Shown here: positions 41,533 to 51,415 of the stretch, piece after piece | How positions within the stretch are numbered: position 1 is the stretch's first letter | Layout: each line of letters starts with the position of its first letter | Assembly (NCBI GenBank): GCA_034168985.1 | Contig: JAXFJE010000007.1 | Span: forward strand, 1-64,000 | Direction: 5' to 3' | Source: JALEVB01 sp022768265 | Lineage (GTDB): Bacteria > Bacillota_I > Bacilli_A > Erysipelotrichales > Erysipelotrichaceae | Length of the DNA: 64,000 bases | Position numbers and translations under genes: made by a program | Notes under the pieces: model-generated | Told to the model about the DNA's origin: nothing | Database searches by the model: none | The model's input: the letters and a program-made list of their open reading frames with translations, nothing else

Positions 41533-42531
41533 ATGGTTAGATTAAAAGATATCGCCGAAAAGGCAAATGTTTCCATTTCTACAGTAAGCCGCTGCTTAAA
41601 CGATGACCCTACCCTTTTGCTTAGTGAGCAAACTATTAATCGCATCAAGAATACCGCTGCAAACCTAGGCTATACTAAAAAGAAATATACAAAAAAATCT
41701 AGTCAAAAAAACACGATCGGTATCGTCCATTGGTACACCTCAGAAAAAGAGTTGAATGATCCCTTTTATCTGGCGATCCGCATTGGTGCGGAGAAATATC
41801 TCAATGATAATGGTTTTAACTATGTTCGCGTCTTTAAAAGTGATAAGAACTATGTTGAACAATTACATGAAGTCAACTCTTTGATCTGCATCGGCAAATT
41901 TTCTAATAATGAGATCATCGAGTTTCGTAATCTTTGCGATAATATCGTCTTTGTCGATCTTAATTTAGAGCGTATCATCGCTACTCATATCCTTATCGAT
42001 ATCGAAGGAGCTATGAAAGATGTCATCGATTATTTATATCGACTAAATCATCGTAACATTGGTTTTTTTGGTGGTATCGAATATACCAGCGATCATAAAC
42101 AATACGATGATCAACGAATCACTAATTTTATCAAATATTGTGATCTATACCATCTTAACTACCATGATTTCATCTTCCAAAAAGAATTTTCCATCGAATC
42201 AGGTTATAAGATGGCTCAAGAACTATTAAAGCTAAAAAAACGCCCTACCGCGATCTTTTGTGCCAACGATCTAATTGCTAAAGGGGCCTTAAATGCTTTC
42301 TTTGAATCTAAAGTACGCGTTCCTGAGGATATCTCGATCATCGGTTTTAACAACGATAAGGAAGCGGCTTTTACCATTCCTCCTTTAACTACCATCCATG
42401 TACCAAGTACGCAAATGGGTGAAATTGCGGCTAGGATCGTAGCTAAAAACATCAGTGCTAAAAAATTATATCCCGTTAAGATTACGGTACCTTGTAAACT
42501 AATCATTCGCGAAAGTGTTAAACCATTATAA
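41533..42531 (+). CDS. LacI/GalR family transcriptional regulator
   Basis: A 332-residue regulator. The N-terminal helix-turn-helix is VRLKDIAEKANVSISTVSRCLNDD (residues 2-25), then a hinge, and a sugar-binding-protein-like effector domain with RPTAIFCANDLIAKGALNAFFE and VPEDISIIGFNND. It diverges from mglBAC, and operator-like sites fill the gap, so it most likely represses galactose uptake until galactose or a derivative binds. A convergent terminator follows and galK lies beyond it. Confidence 0.92.
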   Translation: MVRLKDIAEKANVSISTVSRCLNDDPTLLLSEQTINRIKNTAANLGYTKKKYTKKSSQKNTIGIVHWYTSEKELNDPFYLAIRIGAEKYLNDNGFNYVRVFKSDKNYVEQLHEVNSLICIGKFSNNEIIEFRNLCDNIVFVDLNLERIIATHILIDIEGAMKDVIDYLYRLNHRNIGFFGGIEYTSDHKQYDDQRITNFIKYCDLYHLNYHDFIFQKEFSIESGYKMAQELLKLKKRPTAIFCANDLIAKGALNAFFESKVRVPEDISIIGFNNDKEAAFTIPPLTTIHVPSTQMGEIAARIVAKNISAKKLYPVKITVPCKLIIRESVKPL

Positions 42532-42594
42532 AAAGCAGGTAAATATGCGCATGTCCCATCATGATGGACAAGCGCATCAAAACCTGCTTTTTTT
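42529..42594. terminator. Bidirectional terminator between the LacI-type gene and galK
   Basis: AAAAGCAGGT (42531-42540) pairs with ACCTGCTTTT (42582-42591), with inner stems ATGCGC/GCGCAT and GTCC.../GGAC. T runs flank both sides, so it ends both converging transcripts. Confidence 0.85.
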
Positions 42595-42597
42595 ATC

Positions 42598-43872
42598 TTA
42601 TACGATCTTATAGCCACCTACTGGACGAATGCTAAAGACAAAGCAACTACCTTCGCCAAAAACACTTTCCATATATGTTTTATAAGTATCTAGCATATCT
42701 TTTGGTACAAAGGCTTGAATGGTTCCAGCTAATCCCCCACCATGTACACGATAAGCGCCTTTACCCTTAAGCAATTGTTCGCTCAAACATAGTGCTACTG
42801 CCAAATTTTGATGTTTGATATTATTAGGTGAATATACATTTTGCAAATACATATAACTTGAATAACCAGATTCAATGATATGTTGTTTAAAGCTTTCGAT
42901 ATCATTAGCTTTTAAGGCTGCAACTTCGTCTAAGACCCTATTTGTTTCATCAACGAAATGTAAGGCCCTTAAAATACAGCGATCACTAGAAACATTATCT
43001 CTAAGCATTTTGATATTCGCCATGATTTCTGCTTTGGTAACTTGAGATAATACTTCTTTACCCAATAATTTTGCTACTTCTTTCATTTCTTGTGGCATTA
43101 ATCCATATTCATCACTTAGATCAGCATGATCTTGTTTAGTATCTACGATGCATAAGCAATAGTTGCTATGAGCAAAATCAAAATCGATCTTTTCAACGTA
43201 TGGATCTTCTTTATCTTTAAAATCGATCGTTACAAAACCACCAACAGAACATGCCATTTGATCCATCAAACCACATGGTTTCATAAAATACTTATTTTCA
43301 GCGTATTGACCAACTTTGGCGATCGTAATTGGATCAACTTTGCCATCATTATATAAATATGAAAGAATGTTACCTACCAAAACTTCAAATGCAGCACTGC
43401 TTGAAATACCTGAACCTTTCAAAACAGCACTATGAGTATACGCTTTAAAACCACCAATATTATAGCCTAGTTCTTTAAAGCGTACCAATGTTCCTTTGAT
43501 CAATGATTCCGAAGTAAATTTTTCTGTTTCTTTAAAAGCTAGATCATTTAGATATACTGGAGCGATATCAAAATCATCAGCATAATATTCTACATGATCA
43601 TCACACTTCACTACAACAGCAACGATGTCCATATTAACGCTAGCTGCCAAGACCCTACCAAGTTGATGGTCAGTGTGATTGCCTCCAACTTCTGTTCTAC
43701 CTGGGGCACTGATCAAAGAAGCTTCAACATCACCGAATTTAGCTAAAGCTTGATCAAGTAAATGGGCATAGCGTTCATATTGATCATTTAGATCTTCCCC
43801 TTGGGTTAGCATGTGCAATTTGTTATCAAATTGCTTTTGTAGTAAGGCATTTTTAATTTCACTAATTTTCAT
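42598..43872 (-). CDS. galK: Galactokinase
   Basis: A 424-residue GHMP kinase. The galactokinase signature is GRTEVGGNHTDHQLGRVLAA (about residues 58-77), with variations from the usual GRVNLIGEHTDYN. The ATP-binding motif is LKGSGISSSAAFEVLVG and motif 3 is RVHGGGLAGTIQAFVP. It phosphorylates galactose to galactose-1-phosphate. It is about 35 residues longer than E. coli GalK, with an N-terminal helical extension. It overlaps galM by 11 bases. No galT or galE is in the window. Confidence 0.92.
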   Translation of the reverse strand: MKISEIKNALLQKQFDNKLHMLTQGEDLNDQYERYAHLLDQALAKFGDVEASLISAPGRTEVGGNHTDHQLGRVLAASVNMDIVAVVVKCDDHVEYYADDFDIAPVYLNDLAFKETEKFTSESLIKGTLVRFKELGYNIGGFKAYTHSAVLKGSGISSSAAFEVLVGNILSYLYNDGKVDPITIAKVGQYAENKYFMKPCGLMDQMACSVGGFVTIDFKDKEDPYVEKIDFDFAHSNYCLCIVDTKQDHADLSDEYGLMPQEMKEVAKLLGKEVLSQVTKAEIMANIKMLRDNVSSDRCILRALHFVDETNRVLDEVAALKANDIESFKQHIIESGYSSYMYLQNVYSPNNIKHQNLAVALCLSEQLLKGKGAYRVHGGGLAGTIQAFVPKDMLDTYKTYMESVFGEGSCFVFSIRPVGGYKIV

Positions 43873-44875
43873 GATCTTTCTCCTTTATTATAAATTGGGT
43901 TATATGATTAATCTTTTCTCCTTTGTTTAAAATAGGTTTAAGATGATCTTGACAATTGATCGCATTAGGATAATACTGTGTCTCAAAACAAACGGCACTG
44001 CGAGCAGGATAATTTCCTCCATTTTTACCATGGGCTTGCCCATCTAAATAGTTTCCGGTATATAGATGCATTCCTGGTAGATCGCTGTACACACTTAAAA
44101 TTAATTTATCATTATCATATTCACAAAATTTTCTAAAGCCTTCTCCATCAATGATATAGTGATGATCATATCCATTGCCATTTAATAACTGCAAATGATC
44201 AAGCATGATATCTCTACCGATCGTTTTACGACTAGTAAAATCAAAAGGTGTATCTTTAACATCCAAAGTATCATTCAAGGTACAACCATCTTTGTCTACG
44301 ATACCGATCTTATGGGCGTATATCGTTAGATGATCATTTAAGATTGTTGTACTTTGCGGTCCATTTAGATTAAAGAAAGCATGATTACAAATATTTAACA
44401 AAGTATCTTGATCACTAGTTGCTTCATAACTATATTCCAAACCATGAGCTAACAAACGATAAACGACCTGCACCTTGACATTGCCAGGATATCCTTCTTC
44501 CTTATCAACGCTTAGATATTCACAGACAATTTTATCGGTATCAACTTTAATATTCCATTTGACCTTATCAAAACCTGTAATGCCCCCATGCAAAGAGTTA
44601 GGACCATTATTGATCGGTACATGATAAGTTTGACCATTTAAGGTAAATTCACCATCTTTGATACGATTGCAACATCGTCCGATCGTGGCATTCATATATG
44701 GAACTTCTTCCATATAGCCCTTAACATTTTCAAAACCTTGAACGATATCCTGCCCTTTGTATTTAAAGGTACATAAAGTAGCGCCATAATCACATACGCT
44801 AATTTCGATATCGTGGTTTTTGATACTGTATAAATGATAAGTGATCCCATTGATCGTTTCTAAATCTTTTTCCAT
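43862..44875 (-). CDS. galM: Aldose 1-epimerase (mutarotase)
   Basis: A 337-residue GalM-type enzyme with YMNATIGRCCNRIKDGEF, SLHGGITGFDKVKW (catalytic-site histidine), LLNICNHAFFNLNGP (second histidine) and CFETQYYPNAINC (catalytic glutamate). It interconverts alpha and beta galactose to feed galactokinase. Its ATG overlaps the rnc stop (TAATG), so it is translated with a housekeeping RNase gene rather than from a sugar-controlled promoter that I can see. Confidence 0.94.
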   Translation of the reverse strand: MEKDLETINGITYHLYSIKNHDIEISVCDYGATLCTFKYKGQDIVQGFENVKGYMEEVPYMNATIGRCCNRIKDGEFTLNGQTYHVPINNGPNSLHGGITGFDKVKWNIKVDTDKIVCEYLSVDKEEGYPGNVKVQVVYRLLAHGLEYSYEATSDQDTLLNICNHAFFNLNGPQSTTILNDHLTIYAHKIGIVDKDGCTLNDTLDVKDTPFDFTSRKTIGRDIMLDHLQLLNGNGYDHHYIIDGEGFRKFCEYDNDKLILSVYSDLPGMHLYTGNYLDGQAHGKNGGNYPARSAVCFETQYYPNAINCQDHLKPILNKGEKINHITQFIIKEKDHEN

Positions 44876-45558
44876 TATTTCACCATCTTTTCAAAAGCAT
44901 TTCGTGCTGCTTCTTGTTCAGCTTTTTTCTTGCTATTGCCCTTTCCGCTTCCCAAGACAATGCCATCTAGAACTACGCGCATCTCAAACACAGGATTATT
45001 AGCTGGTCCGTGAGTGCTAACCAATTCATAAGAAACCGTCTTACGAACATCACCTTGAACATACTCTTGTAATTTGGTCTTATAGTCAATTTGCAAATTA
45101 GCTTGTGCGGGATTGTTTAAACAAGGCAATAATACTTCGCTTAAGATATTATCGATAGGTTCCATCCCTTGATCTAAATATAAAGCCCCTAAAAAAGCTT
45201 CGAACATATCCGCAATGATCGAATCACGCTGTCTGCCGCCACTTTTTTCTTCACCGATGCCTAGCAATAAAAAATCATTGAGCTTTAATGTTTTGGCATA
45301 CATGCTCAAAGCTTTTTCGCATACTAACTGTGCTCGTAAGGTGGTCATTTCTCCTTCCTTTAAAACTGGTTTATGCTTATACAGTTTATCACTGGTCCAT
45401 AGTTCTAAAACTGCATCGCCCATAAATTCTAAACGCTCATTATCATGATTGCGTCGATGTTCATTTGCATATGATGAATGCATGAACGCTTGATGTATCA
45501 AATCTTTATTGTTAATTTGTATATTTCTATTATTTAACCATTCTATGATATCTTTCAT
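44875..45558 (-). CDS. rnc: Ribonuclease III
   Basis: A 227-residue enzyme. The catalytic signature is NERLEFMGDAVLEL (about residues 40-53), with a second acidic site in DMFEAFLGALYLD. The C-terminal double-stranded-RNA-binding domain ends in GSGKGNSKKKAEQEAARNAFE. It cuts rRNA precursors and structured RNAs. It lies five bases after recG and overlaps galM. Confidence 0.97.
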   Translation of the reverse strand: MKDIIEWLNNRNIQINNKDLIHQAFMHSSYANEHRRNHDNERLEFMGDAVLELWTSDKLYKHKPVLKEGEMTTLRAQLVCEKALSMYAKTLKLNDFLLLGIGEEKSGGRQRDSIIADMFEAFLGALYLDQGMEPIDNILSEVLLPCLNNPAQANLQIDYKTKLQEYVQGDVRKTVSYELVSTHGPANNPVFEMRVVLDGIVLGSGKGNSKKKAEQEAARNAFEKMVK

Positions 45559-45563
45559 ATTAC

Positions 45564-47561
45564 CTAATCCCTATAATTTACATTATTTTTATTTTCATCA
45601 ATGATATAATCTATCAATTTATGATATTTTTTATCCCGAGCAATGACGCGTGCATCCTTTTGGGCTTGCTCGATGATGTTTTGATCTTTAAAGATATTAC
45701 CTAAGATGAATCCAGAAGATCCACTCTGTCTTGTACCTAGTATATCACCTGGACCACGAAGAAGTAAGTCTTGTTGTGAAATTTCAAAACCATTATTAGT
45801 TTTTACTAAAATTTTTAAACGCTCCAAACTTTGCGGATCTTTGGTTGAAGTCAATAAATAGCACTTACCTTTTAAGCTACCTCGTTGAACCCTGCCCCGC
45901 AATTGATGCAGCTGACTTAAACCAAAACGATGAGCATCATAGATGATCATCATCGTAGCATTGACAACGTTAACCCCAACTTCGACAACCGTTGTACTGA
46001 CCAAAATCTCAAATAAGCCTTTTTGAAAATCGGCGATGATCTTGGTCTTTTCGTCTGAACTCATCTTACCGTGCATCATCTCGACCTTACAAAAACCAAT
46101 AAAGGCTTCTTTAAGATTATTGCATATATCTACGACATTTCGAGCTTGATAAGCATCATTTTGCTCGATTGATGGACATATGACATAAACTTGTTGTCCC
46201 ATATTGATGGTATTACGAATATCTTGCATGATCGAACGGATACTATTTTCCTCGATCAAAAATGTATCCACCCCTTTACGATTGCTAGGTAAGCTTTCAA
46301 TCGTACTGACGGCCATATCACCATATAAGGTATTGGCCAAGGTACGCGGGATCGGGGTTGCGCTCATCAATAAGAAATCAACTTTTTCCCCTTTTGCCTT
46401 GATTTTTTGACGTTGTTCAACTCCAAAACGCTGTTGCTCATCAACTACGACCAATCCAAGCTTGCGAAAACGCACCTCATCTTGGATCAAGGAATGAGTA
46501 CCGATCACACAATCGATTTCACCTTTTTTAATCTGCTCGATGATCGTAGATTTTTCTTTGGCATTCATAGCAGAATATAACATAGCGATCTTCAAAGGAG
46601 TATGGCGAAACAGCTCTTGGATCGTTGCAAAATGCTGTTTGACCAAGACTTCTGTTGGCGCTAAAAGCACAGTTTGATAGCCAGCAATGATGGTTGCGTA
46701 CATAGCAAAAGCACAAACCATGGTCTTCCCGCAACCTACATCTCCTTGCACCAATCGATACATGACATGATAGCTTGCTAAATCATCCAAGATTTCTTTG
46801 ATCACAAATATTTGATCCTTAGTCAGCATAAAAGGCAAATTTTGTTGCAAAGAAAACACTTGTTCTTGATCAAAGATCTTGGGCTGTTTATCCAAACCAT
46901 TAAAACTTTCATCCTGAACGCAAAGAATGGTCAAGAAAAATTTTAAAAACTCTTCATATTTTAAAGTACGCAATGCCTGTTCGATCTGCTGCTTATCTTG
47001 AGGCTGATGAATATAACAAAAGGCTTGCTTACGTGACAGCAAGCGATATTTTTGTTGATAATCCATAGGGATGATATCTTCAATATCTTCATTTAAGGCT
47101 TGTTTGATCGCCGTAACGATCGTCCTTTGCGCTACCCCTTCTTTCGTTGGATAAATGGGCTTGATCCCTAGCTGATCTTTCATAGGGATATTATTATAAT
47201 TAGTTGCAATGATCTTATTTCCTTGCACCACTTTCCCGATGATCGTTAGCGTAGAACCTATACGGATATTTTTGATCCACGGGCGATTATAAATTGTTAT
47301 ATCAAAAATATCATCATCATTTTCCACCGAGAAACGACTAACGCTCATCTTGCCTTTTAAATATGCAGTCTTTGGATATGTTATCAAACGTCCTTCAAAG
47401 ATGATGGTATCTTGCGGCTTCCATTGGGCATATGGAATATATTCCATTATCTCATAACGAAAAGGATAGTATGTTAGTAAGCCTTCACTATCATCTATCC
47501 CTAATTTAGCTAATAATTCTCGTTTTTTTGCAGGAAATTTCATTTCCTTTAAGGTTTTCAT
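45564..47561 (-). CDS. recG: ATP-dependent DNA helicase RecG
   Basis: A 665-residue superfamily 2 helicase: N-terminal wedge/OB domain, Walker A RLVQGDVGCGKTMVCAFA (about residues 267-284), DEQQRFGVEQR (DEQH-type box), SATPIPRTL and the C-terminal TRG motif region (RFGLSQLHQLRGRVQRGS). RecG remodels stalled forks and Holliday junctions. It follows the KtrA-like gene by seven bases. Confidence 0.97.
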   Translation of the reverse strand: MKTLKEMKFPAKKRELLAKLGIDDSEGLLTYYPFRYEIMEYIPYAQWKPQDTIIFEGRLITYPKTAYLKGKMSVSRFSVENDDDIFDITIYNRPWIKNIRIGSTLTIIGKVVQGNKIIATNYNNIPMKDQLGIKPIYPTKEGVAQRTIVTAIKQALNEDIEDIIPMDYQQKYRLLSRKQAFCYIHQPQDKQQIEQALRTLKYEEFLKFFLTILCVQDESFNGLDKQPKIFDQEQVFSLQQNLPFMLTKDQIFVIKEILDDLASYHVMYRLVQGDVGCGKTMVCAFAMYATIIAGYQTVLLAPTEVLVKQHFATIQELFRHTPLKIAMLYSAMNAKEKSTIIEQIKKGEIDCVIGTHSLIQDEVRFRKLGLVVVDEQQRFGVEQRQKIKAKGEKVDFLLMSATPIPRTLANTLYGDMAVSTIESLPSNRKGVDTFLIEENSIRSIMQDIRNTINMGQQVYVICPSIEQNDAYQARNVVDICNNLKEAFIGFCKVEMMHGKMSSDEKTKIIADFQKGLFEILVSTTVVEVGVNVVNATMMIIYDAHRFGLSQLHQLRGRVQRGSLKGKCYLLTSTKDPQSLERLKILVKTNNGFEISQQDLLLRGPGDILGTRQSGSSGFILGNIFKDQNIIEQAQKDARVIARDKKYHKLIDYIIDENKNNVNYRD

Positions 47562-47568
47562 ATCGTCT

Positions 47569-48234
47569 TTAATCTTCTTCCTTTGCTAAGTTATGATAAA
47601 AATTCCTATTAGCAATCAACACGATAATATCATCTGGCAAGAAGTTATAATTAGGACCTAAGTTTACATCCAAACGTCCTGTACCATGATGTCTTACCCC
47701 TAATACGTTGATATTATATTTTTTTCTTAGATCCAATTGAATGACATTTTTATTGACGAATTGTTCAGGAACCTTAATTTCCATGATACTGAATTCATCA
47801 TCGATCTCAAATAGATCAACGATCTTAGGACTGGTTAATTGCTTAGCAATTCTTTCTCCCATTTCTTTTTCCGGACGGATAACTCTATCAGCTCCAACTT
47901 TTAATAATACTTCCATATATTTTTTATTTTTAGCTTTAGCTAAGATATATGGTATTCCTAATTCTTTTAGGTTGATGATCGCAATGACACTATCTTCTAA
48001 ATGTGAACCAGTTGCCACGATAGCCATATCGATATCTTCTAGACCAATGGCCTTTAAGCTTTCAATATTGGTAAAATCTGCTTGATATGCATCTGCTCCT
48101 AATTTTGCTACACGTTCTACAGACTCTTCATCAGAGTCGATTGCGATTACTTCAAAACCATTTTGAACTAAATTTTTACAGATAGTACTGCCAAAAATAC
48201 CTAACCCTAATACAACAAATGATCTTTTTTTCAT
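47569..48234 (-). CDS. KtrA/TrkA-type potassium uptake regulatory subunit
   Basis: The 221-residue protein has an N-terminal Rossmann RCK domain (FVVLGLGIFGSTICKNL, then VIAIDSDEESVERV) and a C-terminal RCK-C domain (about 140-215) of the type that binds c-di-AMP in Firmicutes. It forms the cytosolic gating ring of a Ktr potassium channel. It lies 12 bases after the KtrB-like gene. Confidence 0.93.
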   Translation of the reverse strand: MKKRSFVVLGLGIFGSTICKNLVQNGFEVIAIDSDEESVERVAKLGADAYQADFTNIESLKAIGLEDIDMAIVATGSHLEDSVIAIINLKELGIPYILAKAKNKKYMEVLLKVGADRVIRPEKEMGERIAKQLTSPKIVDLFEIDDEFSIMEIKVPEQFVNKNVIQLDLRKKYNINVLGVRHHGTGRLDVNLGPNYNFLPDDIIVLIANRNFYHNLAKEED

Positions 48235-48246
48235 ATTTACCTCATT

Positions 48247-49590
48247 CTAACCTATCAATACATTTTCTTTTGGATATTTAAATTTATAGTTCATATTTGA
48301 ATTATTCACGAAGAATAATACGATCGTAATTGGTCCAATACGCCCAATAAGCATTAACGTAATGATAACGATCTTACCAATCACTGATAAACTAGTGGTT
48401 ATACCACAAGTAAGCCCTACTGTACATATTGCGCTAACAACTTCAAAAAACAATGATAACGAATCTAATGGTTCACTGATCAATAAGATAGCTAAAGCAA
48501 TATAACTAACGCTTAAATACATTGCGAAGATGATCAAGGCCTTAATGACAATTTCTTTCGATAGTTGTCTTTTCCAAATAGAATAATATTCACCACTATT
48601 TTTGATCATCGAAATAACCGCAACGATCAAAATAATGAATGTCGTGGTCTTCATCCCACCGGCACAGCTGCCCGGGGAACCACCGATATACATATATAAG
48701 CAGCCAATCAACCTTGTGATCGGTAAACTTTGGGCAAAATCAATAGTTGCAAAGCCTGCAGTACGATATGTGATCGACTGGAAAAAGCTTGCCATGATCT
48801 TATCATGTAATGGTAATGGAGCCAAAGTATTGTTATATTCAAAAATGAAAAATAAGAAGGCACCACTAACGATCAAGATCAAAGTAGTAACTAATACGAT
48901 CTTAGTATGTAAATTTAGCTTTTTGCCTTTTTTACGATTTAAATAAATATCAAACCAAACGATAAAACCTAAACCGCCTAAAACGATCAAGGCCATGACC
49001 GTTAAATTTACCAAAGGATCGCTGACATAATCGATCAAGCTATTAGCAGCAATATTGTCAAATCCAGCGTTACAAAAAGCAGATACACTAATAAAAAAGC
49101 TATTAAAGATGCCTTGGAAAAAACCATATTTAGGAATGAACCTGATCATCAACAACAAAGCACCAATCGATTCAACGATGAAAGTATAACCATAGATGCT
49201 GCGAATGTAGGTGTTGAAATTGCTCATATCGGGCTTATTCAAATAATCTTTCAAAGCTTTCTTTTCTTTTAACAATAATTTCTTGTGCAAAAAGACAACG
49301 GCAATCGCCACCAAGGTCATTAGCCCTAATCCCCCTGCTTGCATCAAAAAGATGATGACGATCTGTCCTAACACCGAATACTGTTGATATGGCACTACCG
49401 TCACTAGCCCTGTAACACAGGTTGCACTAACAGCGGTAAATAAGTTATCGATGTATGGCGCAGATGAACCATTATTACAAAATGGCATCGTCAATAAAAT
49501 TGAGCCCACAAAAATGATCAATGCAAACGATAGGACAAATAATTGTGGAGCATTAAACTTAGTATAAAGTATCTCTCTAAATGTTTTCAT
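48247..49590 (-). CDS. KtrB/TrkH-type potassium transporter subunit
   Basis: This 447-residue membrane protein has the fourfold helix-pore-helix pattern of the Trk/Ktr/HKT superfamily. Selectivity-filter-like segments are AVSATCVTGLV, SVSAFCNAGFDN, ITYRTAGFATID and VVSAICTVGLTCG, each with the key glycine. It is the pore of the Ktr system and, with KtrA, takes up potassium. It is the first gene of the ktrB-ktrA-recG-rnc-galM-galK run. Confidence 0.94.
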   Translation of the reverse strand: MKTFREILYTKFNAPQLFVLSFALIIFVGSILLTMPFCNNGSSAPYIDNLFTAVSATCVTGLVTVVPYQQYSVLGQIVIIFLMQAGGLGLMTLVAIAVVFLHKKLLLKEKKALKDYLNKPDMSNFNTYIRSIYGYTFIVESIGALLLMIRFIPKYGFFQGIFNSFFISVSAFCNAGFDNIAANSLIDYVSDPLVNLTVMALIVLGGLGFIVWFDIYLNRKKGKKLNLHTKIVLVTTLILIVSGAFLFFIFEYNNTLAPLPLHDKIMASFFQSITYRTAGFATIDFAQSLPITRLIGCLYMYIGGSPGSCAGGMKTTTFIILIVAVISMIKNSGEYYSIWKRQLSKEIVIKALIIFAMYLSVSYIALAILLISEPLDSLSLFFEVVSAICTVGLTCGITTSLSVIGKIVIITLMLIGRIGPITIVLFFVNNSNMNYKFKYPKENVLIG

Positions 49591-49665
49591 AATTCCCTTA
49601 TTTTTGTTATATAATAATCATATTAGATTATTCATCCTACTAATATTAATACGTGGAGGCTTTAC

Positions 49666-50547
49666 ATGCAACATATTTTTATCGTTAATCCAAAAGCAGG
49701 ACGTTATGATGGTGAAAAAATAACAAAATTGATCGTAGAAACTGCGACAAAATATGCTATTGATTACCAGATCATCAAAACAGCATATCCCCATCATGCT
49801 ACGGAAATTGCCCAAAAATATGATGATATAGATACGATCATCTACGCTTTAGGAGGAGATGGCAGCGCTTTTGATATCGTTAATGGCATTACCAAAGCAA
49901 CGATGGCTATCTTACCATTTGGTACTGGCAATGATTTTTATCGAATCATCGCAGATTGCAAATTGCCAGCTAGCACCTTATTAGATAACACGTTAAAAGG
50001 CGAAACGATTGCCATCGATTATGGAAAATGTAATGACCACTATTTTTTAAATACTACTACGATCGGTATTGATGCCAAGGTCAATGATATCGTCTGCAAA
50101 TTATTAAAAAAAACCATCATCCCCAAACCTTTGCTATATGTCATCGGCGCTTTGATGGCTATCATAAAACCTACTTATTTTAAGGCAAATATTCAACTTG
50201 ATAAACGAAAGATCACCCAAGATTGTTTGTTGATTGCGATGATGAATGGAAAATACTATGGTAATGGGGTTGCCCCAATAAAAGATATCGATCTAACAGA
50301 TGGCTTTTTTGATATTTGTATCGTCGATAAACTGCCTATTTATAAAATGCTTATTTATCTGCCTTGTTATTTTTTAGGCAAAACTGCAAATATTCCTTAC
50401 ATCCATACCTACAAAGCAAAAAATATTAAGATAACGCTAGATCGTCCAATGATAGCTCAATCAGATGGAGAAAGTTTTACATCGGTTACTTTTAATTTAT
50501 GCAACCTCCATAAAGCATTACATTATCTTTTACCAAATCAACATTAA
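49666..50547 (+). CDS. Diacylglycerol kinase-family lipid kinase
   Basis: A 293-residue DAGK/YegS-type kinase starting HIFIVNPKAGRYDG. The nucleotide motif is YALGGDGSAFDIVNGI (about residues 62-77), followed by ILPFGTGNDFYRI. The C-terminal part carries TIGIDAKVND and the final SDGESF block. Members phosphorylate diacylglycerol or related lipids at the membrane. Substrate not assignable. It lies alone, diverges from ktrB, with GGAGG upstream of the ATG. Confidence 0.9.
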   Translation: MQHIFIVNPKAGRYDGEKITKLIVETATKYAIDYQIIKTAYPHHATEIAQKYDDIDTIIYALGGDGSAFDIVNGITKATMAILPFGTGNDFYRIIADCKLPASTLLDNTLKGETIAIDYGKCNDHYFLNTTTIGIDAKVNDIVCKLLKKTIIPKPLLYVIGALMAIIKPTYFKANIQLDKRKITQDCLLIAMMNGKYYGNGVAPIKDIDLTDGFFDICIVDKLPIYKMLIYLPCYFLGKTANIPYIHTYKAKNIKITLDRPMIAQSDGESFTSVTFNLCNLHKALHYLLPNQH

Positions 50548-50569
50548 TAGAGTAAAGGGAAAATAAAAT

Positions 50570-51373
50570 ATTTTCGCCCCTCTCATTGCACCGTACGTAC
50601 GGATCTCGTTTACAACTGTCTTAGATAGTAATCTAGGGGATTGACCAGTTATGGTCGATCTCCTTTTCTTATGGCTAATATATCTTGGTTTAGTAAAAAG
50701 TTGACCACATTACCATTTGCTCTTTTATACCATCCATGTCTTGAATTTGCAACTGAATATATTTGCACTTCACTAAAATTATATGGAGGTTGCTATTTAG
50801 TAACTGTAGACTTCTTTCTATTTTGCCAATCCAAATTGTTGTTTCTTTTTCCATTTGTAAATTTATTTGGAATCACTCCCTCGACCTTCATCCCCATAGA
50901 ATTACGATTTCTATTTCTAGGATTATCCTCGATTTCGAACTATCCAAACATTGCTTGTGGTGAGTAACACCATATAAACATTAGGTCCTTGGGTATTGGT
51001 GAGATACCTACTACGACCTCAGCTGACTTCCCTTAGTTAACCTTTTTCGACCGATGTTACCATTACTAATTTTAAAGTTTACTGGACTTCATCGTCTAAG
51101 GGACCTCCCAAGGTAATTCACTAATCCTATCTCTTTCACAACCTCTTGATTTATTGTCTTGGTTTTACGTTTACCTTTTGGACTTCGGGTGGTATAGCAA
51201 CCTTATCCACCATTTAGCCTTATATCAAGTTTCTGTTCGTACGCTCGAAAGAGTCGCTACACCACTTCCTTCATCCTCAACATTCCTGTTAACAACTTGT
51301 GGGTCACTACACTTGGTGGTAAATACCTGTGGTTGTTTTGTCCCCAACTGAATTAGTGCCATGCCCGACACAC
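50570..51373 (-). mobile_element. Decayed group II intron without intact reverse transcriptase
   Basis: This 870-base gap between genes holds a minus-strand element. It starts GTGTGTCGGGCATGGCACTA (from 51373), matching the GUGYG 5' end of group II introns, followed by long domain I-like sequence. Near the end the minus strand encodes ANSRHGWYKRANGNVVNFLL and a downstream INPLDYYLRQL-like stretch, resembling the end of an intron-encoded reverse transcriptase, closed by stops. It then reads CGTACGTACGGTGCAATGAGAGG, typical of the domain V region. The reverse transcriptase domains are missing and frames are broken, so it is an internally deleted remnant. The 3' end is approximate. Confidence 0.68.
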
Positions 51374-51375
51374 TA

Positions 51376-51411
51376 TAAAAAAAGAATCTGCGATTAAATC
51401 AGATTCTTTTT
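51376..51411 (-). terminator. Terminator of the rubrerythrin gene
   Basis: AAAGAATCTG (51381-51390) pairs with CAGATTCTTT (51400-51409). On the minus strand it follows the rubrerythrin stop directly and ends in a run of seven T reaching the intron-like 5' end. Confidence 0.85.
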
Positions 51412-51415
51412 CTTA

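Noticed and set aside
42216..42617. 133-codon frame opposite the LacI-type gene
   Set aside because: It crosses a strong bidirectional terminator and is antisense to conserved effector-domain sequence; not a gene.
50641..50967. 108-codon plus-strand frame between the lipid kinase and rubrerythrin genes
   Set aside because: It is antisense to the decayed group II intron, lacks a ribosome binding site and shows no family features.
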